Source: Actinomycetota bacterium (GTDB lineage Bacteria > Actinomycetota > Actinomycetes > S36-B12). From it: 25,191 nucleotides of DNA. Positions 22,566 through 25,191 of the stretch are shown here, in pieces. Numbering within the stretch: the first letter of the stretch is position 1; every line of letters begins with the position of its first letter. The position numbers and the translations under genes were made by a program. The stretch spans positions 1-25,191 of the forward strand of contig RGQW01000006.1 of NCBI GenBank assembly GCA_010029945.1, read 5' to 3'. The notes beneath the pieces are model-generated. The model saw only the letters and a program-made list of their open reading frames with translations, made no database searches and had not been told where the DNA came from.

Positions 22566-24320
22566 ATGCGAAAAGTCTTGATCGCCAATCGAGGCGAAAT
22601 CGCCGTGCGGGTCATTCGCGCCTGTCGCGATGAAGGCTTGACGTCGGTTGCCGTCTACGCCGACCCCGATCGAGACGCCATGCACGCGCAGATGGCCGAC
22701 GAGGCATTCGCTCTTGGAGGCGAAACAGCCGCAGAGACCTACCTGGACATCGCCAAGATCGTCGATGCCGCGACGCGGTCCGGGGCGGACAGCATTCATC
22801 CCGGGTATGGCTTCTTATCCGAGAACGCAGACTTTGCGCAGGCGGTCATCGACGCCGGCCTCACCTGGATCGGACCACCACCGCAGGCGATTCGCGACCT
22901 CGGTGACAAGGTGTCCGCGCGACACATCGCTCAGCGCGCTGGCGCGCCGCAGGTCCCGGGCACCTCCGATCCCGTCGCCGGAGCGGACGACGTTGTTGCT
23001 TTCGCAGAAGAATTCGGTCTTCCGGTCGCTATCAAGGCCGCGTTCGGCGGTGGCGGTCGAGGGTTGAAGGTGGCTCGCACTGTGGAGGAGATTCCCGAGT
23101 TGTACGACTCGGCTGTCCGCGAAGCGGTGGCCGCTTTCGGTCGCGGGGAGTGCTTCGTGGAGCGCTACCTCGATCGCCCGCGTCACGTGGAAACGCAGGT
23201 GCTCGCCGACCAGCACGGCAACGCCGTCGTGGTGTCCACACGCGACTGCTCGCTGCAACGACGACATCAAAAGCTCGTCGAAGAGGCGCCCGCACCCTTC
23301 CTGACCCCGCAGCAAGAAGAGTCTCTGTATGAGGCGAGCAAGGCGATCGTGAAAGAGGCCGGCTACTACGGAGCCGGAACGTGTGAGTTTCTCGTCGGCG
23401 AAGACGGCGTGATCTCCTTCCTCGAAGTCAACACCCGACTCCAGGTGGAGCACCCGGTCAGCGAAGAGGTGACCGGCATCGATCTCGTGCGAGAGCAGTT
23501 CCGCATCGCTCGAGGTGAGGAGATCGGCACCGACGACCCGGTCGTGCGCGGCCATTCGATCGAGTTTCGGATTAACGGTGAGGATCCCGGTCGCGGCTTC
23601 CTTCCGGCCCCCGGCTCGCTGATCACGTGGAAGATGCCCAGTGGCCCGGGCGTCCGAGTCGATGCCGGCTTTCGCGCGGGAGACGTCATCGGTGGGAACT
23701 TCGACTCTTTGCTCGCCAAGTTGGTGGTGACCGGCAAGGACCGCACGCAGGCACTGCAACGGGCACGTCGGGCTCTTGCCGAGTTCGAAGTCGAGGGCAT
23801 CGCGACAGCTCTCACCTTCCATCGCGTCGTGGTCGAGGAGGACGACTTCGCTCCCGCGGACGGAACCGCCTTTCGTGTGCACACGCGCTGGATCGAAACC
23901 GAATTCGACAATCAGATTCCTGCCTACGAAGCGACCACCGTCACCGATCAGACCCCCGGGGGCCGTGAGTCCGTTGTCGTCGAAGTGGATGGCAAGCGGA
24001 TCGAAGTCACGCTCCCCGCAGGATTTCGCAGTCCCGCTCCGACCCACGGCACCAAGAAGGCGGCTCCTCGCCGAAAGAACTCCGCATCGGGATCAGCTGC
24101 CACCGGAGACACTGTGTCCGCCCCGATGCAGGGAACCATCGTCAAGGTGGAAGTGGCGGAGGGTGACGCCGTGAACGAAGGCGACCTCATCGTCGTACTC
24201 GAGGCAATGAAAATGGAGCAGCCTCTGACGGCGCATAAGTCGGGCACGGTCACCAGCCTCAGCGCAGACGTCGGAGCGACCGTCACGCCGGGAACAGTCA
24301 TCTGCGAGTTGAAGGACTAG
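22566..24320 (+). CDS. accA: Acyl-CoA carboxylase alpha subunit (biotin carboxylase plus biotin carboxyl carrier)
   Basis: A 584-residue fused protein. The biotin carboxylase N-domain opens MRKVLIANRGEIAVRVIRA. The ATP-grasp domain has AFGGGGRGLKV and later EVNTRLQVEHPVSEEVTG. The C-terminal carrier domain carries VLEAMKMEQPL with Lys549 as the biotinylation site. A Lys/Ala/Pro-rich linker lies at about 490-520. It carboxylates its own biotin with ATP and bicarbonate and passes it to the beta subunit. The ATG at 22566 starts exactly at the family N-terminus, so the in-frame start at 22503 inside maf was rejected; the ribosome site is weak. BirA encoded at 19194 should biotinylate it. Apparently complete. 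Confidence 0.93.
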   Translation: MRKVLIANRGEIAVRVIRACRDEGLTSVAVYADPDRDAMHAQMADEAFALGGETAAETYLDIAKIVDAATRSGADSIHPGYGFLSENADFAQAVIDAGLTWIGPPPQAIRDLGDKVSARHIAQRAGAPQVPGTSDPVAGADDVVAFAEEFGLPVAIKAAFGGGGRGLKVARTVEEIPELYDSAVREAVAAFGRGECFVERYLDRPRHVETQVLADQHGNAVVVSTRDCSLQRRHQKLVEEAPAPFLTPQQEESLYEASKAIVKEAGYYGAGTCEFLVGEDGVISFLEVNTRLQVEHPVSEEVTGIDLVREQFRIARGEEIGTDDPVVRGHSIEFRINGEDPGRGFLPAPGSLITWKMPSGPGVRVDAGFRAGDVIGGNFDSLLAKLVVTGKDRTQALQRARRALAEFEVEGIATALTFHRVVVEEDDFAPADGTAFRVHTRWIETEFDNQIPAYEATTVTDQTPGGRESVVVEVDGKRIEVTLPAGFRSPAPTHGTKKAAPRRKNSASGSAATGDTVSAPMQGTIVKVEVAEGDAVNEGDLIVVLEAMKMEQPLTAHKSGTVTSLSADVGATVTPGTVICELKD

Positions 24321-24378
24321 CCGCCGCACCTCTCGGGCGCGGACAGACCACTGCTGCGCGCACGGCCGCGCTCTGGGC

Positions 24379-24819
24379 CTACTGCGTCAAGCGCGAGCGC
24401 AACCACTCGACGTAATCCCCCGGGGCCCCAGCCGCCGCCGCGGCATCGGCGATCGCAAAGACATGTTCGGCTGACGGCAGGCCACCTTCGTATGCGTCGA
24501 GCGCGTATAGCCAGGCGAGGCTTTGACCGTCCAGCGTGTCTACCCGGACCCGCACCTTTCGCCAGAAGCCGATCTCGACGTCTTCCCACATATCCAAACG
24601 CTGTTCGTCGAGTTCGGTGACGTTGTAGACGGCGACGAAGACGGTCGATTCGGCGTCCTCGACCACCGTCGGAAGGGCGCCTCCGAACCCGAGTTCCTCA
24701 CCCGCGAAGGTCAGCCGCCACCCCCGCAGCCAACCGGTGCCTTCCATCGGCGAGGCTGGCGCACGCTCGGCCATCCGAGAAGGGTCGAGGTTCACCCCGT
24801 AGGCGGCATAGAGGGCCAT
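24379..24819 (-). CDS. Gamma-glutamylcyclotransferase-like (AIG2/GGCT fold) protein
   Basis: A 146-residue protein starting MALYAAYGVNLDPSRM, which matches the YGSN-type substrate loop of the GGCT-like family (here YGVN). GWLRGWRLTFAGEELG and TVFVAVYNVTELDEQRLDMWE follow, and the Glu of the latter segment sits where the family's catalytic acid is expected. Relatives release 5-oxoproline from gamma-glutamyl compounds, but many bacterial members are uncharacterised, so the substrate is open. It stands alone on the minus strand, converging on accA (58-base gap, no convincing terminator) and diverging from the LpdA-like gene (56-base gap). Confidence 0.8.
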   Translation of the reverse strand: MALYAAYGVNLDPSRMAERAPASPMEGTGWLRGWRLTFAGEELGFGGALPTVVEDAESTVFVAVYNVTELDEQRLDMWEDVEIGFWRKVRVRVDTLDGQSLAWLYALDAYEGGLPSAEHVFAIADAAAAAGAPGDYVEWLRSRLTQ

Positions 24820-24875
24820 GGGCTCAGGGTAGGCACCCAGGCGGCCGCTGAGAAGGTTCGGGAGAGAATGGGGGC

Positions 24876-25191
24876 GTGTCCCAGTCGTCTCGCGTGGTCA
24901 TCATCGGCGATGGCCCGGGTGGATACGAAGGGGCGCTGGTCGCTCGTCAACTCGGCGCAGACGTCACGCTCGTCAGCGCCGGCCAGATCGGTGGCTCGGC
25001 CGTCCTTACCGATTGCGTCCCCAGCAAGACACTGATCGCAACGTCGGAGGCGATCGATCAAGCGGCCGCATCGGGCTACCTCGGGGTTCGCATCGACGGT
25101 AGGCCCGCCGACCGGTCGGTGTTCAGCGTCGACCTCACCACCGTCAACGAGCGAATCCTTGAGCTCGCCCACGCGCAAAGTGCCGGCATTC
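24876..25191 (+). CDS. LpdA-type flavoprotein disulfide reductase family / NAD(P)H-quinone dehydrogenase, N-terminal part
   Basis: The frame from the GTG at 24876 is open to the window end (105 residues). VVIIGDGPGGYEGALVA is the FAD-binding loop, and IGGSAVLTDCVPSKTLIAT corresponds to the redox region. In lipoamide dehydrogenase this region has two cysteines; here only the second remains. That pattern matches the actinobacterial LpdA (M. tuberculosis Rv3303c) group, which reduces quinones and lacks lipoamide dehydrogenase activity. GGGAGA lies about ten bases upstream. The rest of the FAD, NAD and dimerisation domains is outside the window. Confidence 0.83.
   Translation, partial: MSQSSRVVIIGDGPGGYEGALVARQLGADVTLVSAGQIGGSAVLTDCVPSKTLIATSEAIDQAAASGYLGVRIDGRPADRSVFSVDLTTVNERILELAHAQSAGI

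Noticed and set aside
22815..24047. 410-residue open frame antisense to the carboxylase alpha gene
   Set aside because: It lies wholly opposite a gene with clear biotin carboxylase motifs. High-GC codon structure commonly leaves such frames open, and the translation shows no domain.
24321..24378. Possible terminator between accA and the GGCT-like gene
   Set aside because: The stretch is GC-rich (GCGCGC...GCCGCGC), but I could not pair a clean stem and there is no T-run.

Overview
The window reads as chromosomal DNA of a fairly GC-rich actinobacterium (my rough impression is about 60% GC; not computed). Supporting signs are the split acyl-CoA carboxylase with an epsilon subunit, many GTG starts, an LCP protein with a LytR_C tail, and the order purE-purK-PH protein-birA / accD-accE-maf-accA. 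From memory this order matches Mycobacterium tuberculosis Rv3275c-Rv3285, with an LpdA-type flavoprotein (Rv3303c-like) further on. I cannot name a genus. Coding density is very high: neighbouring genes mostly overlap by 1-8 bases, no gene-free stretch exceeds 100 bases, and I see no tRNA, rRNA, CRISPR array or insertion sequence.

Region A (1-15382) is a surface-glycopolymer locus. It opens with the C-terminal part of an LCP ligase (+). A six-gene leftward operon follows (6938 to 701): Wzm-type permease, a Wzt-like ATPase with degenerate motifs, a sulfotransferase-like protein, two CDP-alcohol phosphotransferases and a GT2 glycosyltransferase. Diverging from it are a TagB/TagF-like CDP-polyol phosphotransferase and a cytidylyltransferase-like enzyme (6960-8914). 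A five-gene leftward operon of glycosyltransferases (15382 to 8911) converges on them. Together these suggest a phosphopolyol-containing, possibly sulfated glycopolymer: alcohol phosphate is activated with CTP, transferred by membrane and TagF-like enzymes, decorated by glycosyltransferases, exported by an ABC permease and attached to the wall by an LCP protein. The chemistry is inferred.

Region B (15420-17185) has UDP-glucose 6-dehydrogenase, which could supply UDP-glucuronate to region A, and a small CoA-binding protein.

Region C (17182-24320) is conserved core metabolism. A leftward birA-PH-purK-purE operon faces a rightward accD-accE-maf-accA operon, so biotin ligase sits back to back with the biotin enzyme it modifies. 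Region D holds a gamma-glutamylcyclotransferase-like gene and the start of an LpdA-type flavoprotein.

The most notable observations are: (1) an ABC ATPase that has lost essentially every catalytic motif beside an intact permease; (2) two places (about 14030 and about 18700) where the end of one gene runs out of frame into a neighbour that lacks its N-terminus, as if short segments spanning gene boundaries were deleted; (3) a CDP-alcohol phosphotransferase with the last motif Asp replaced by His; and (4) two large proteins with degenerate fused domains.
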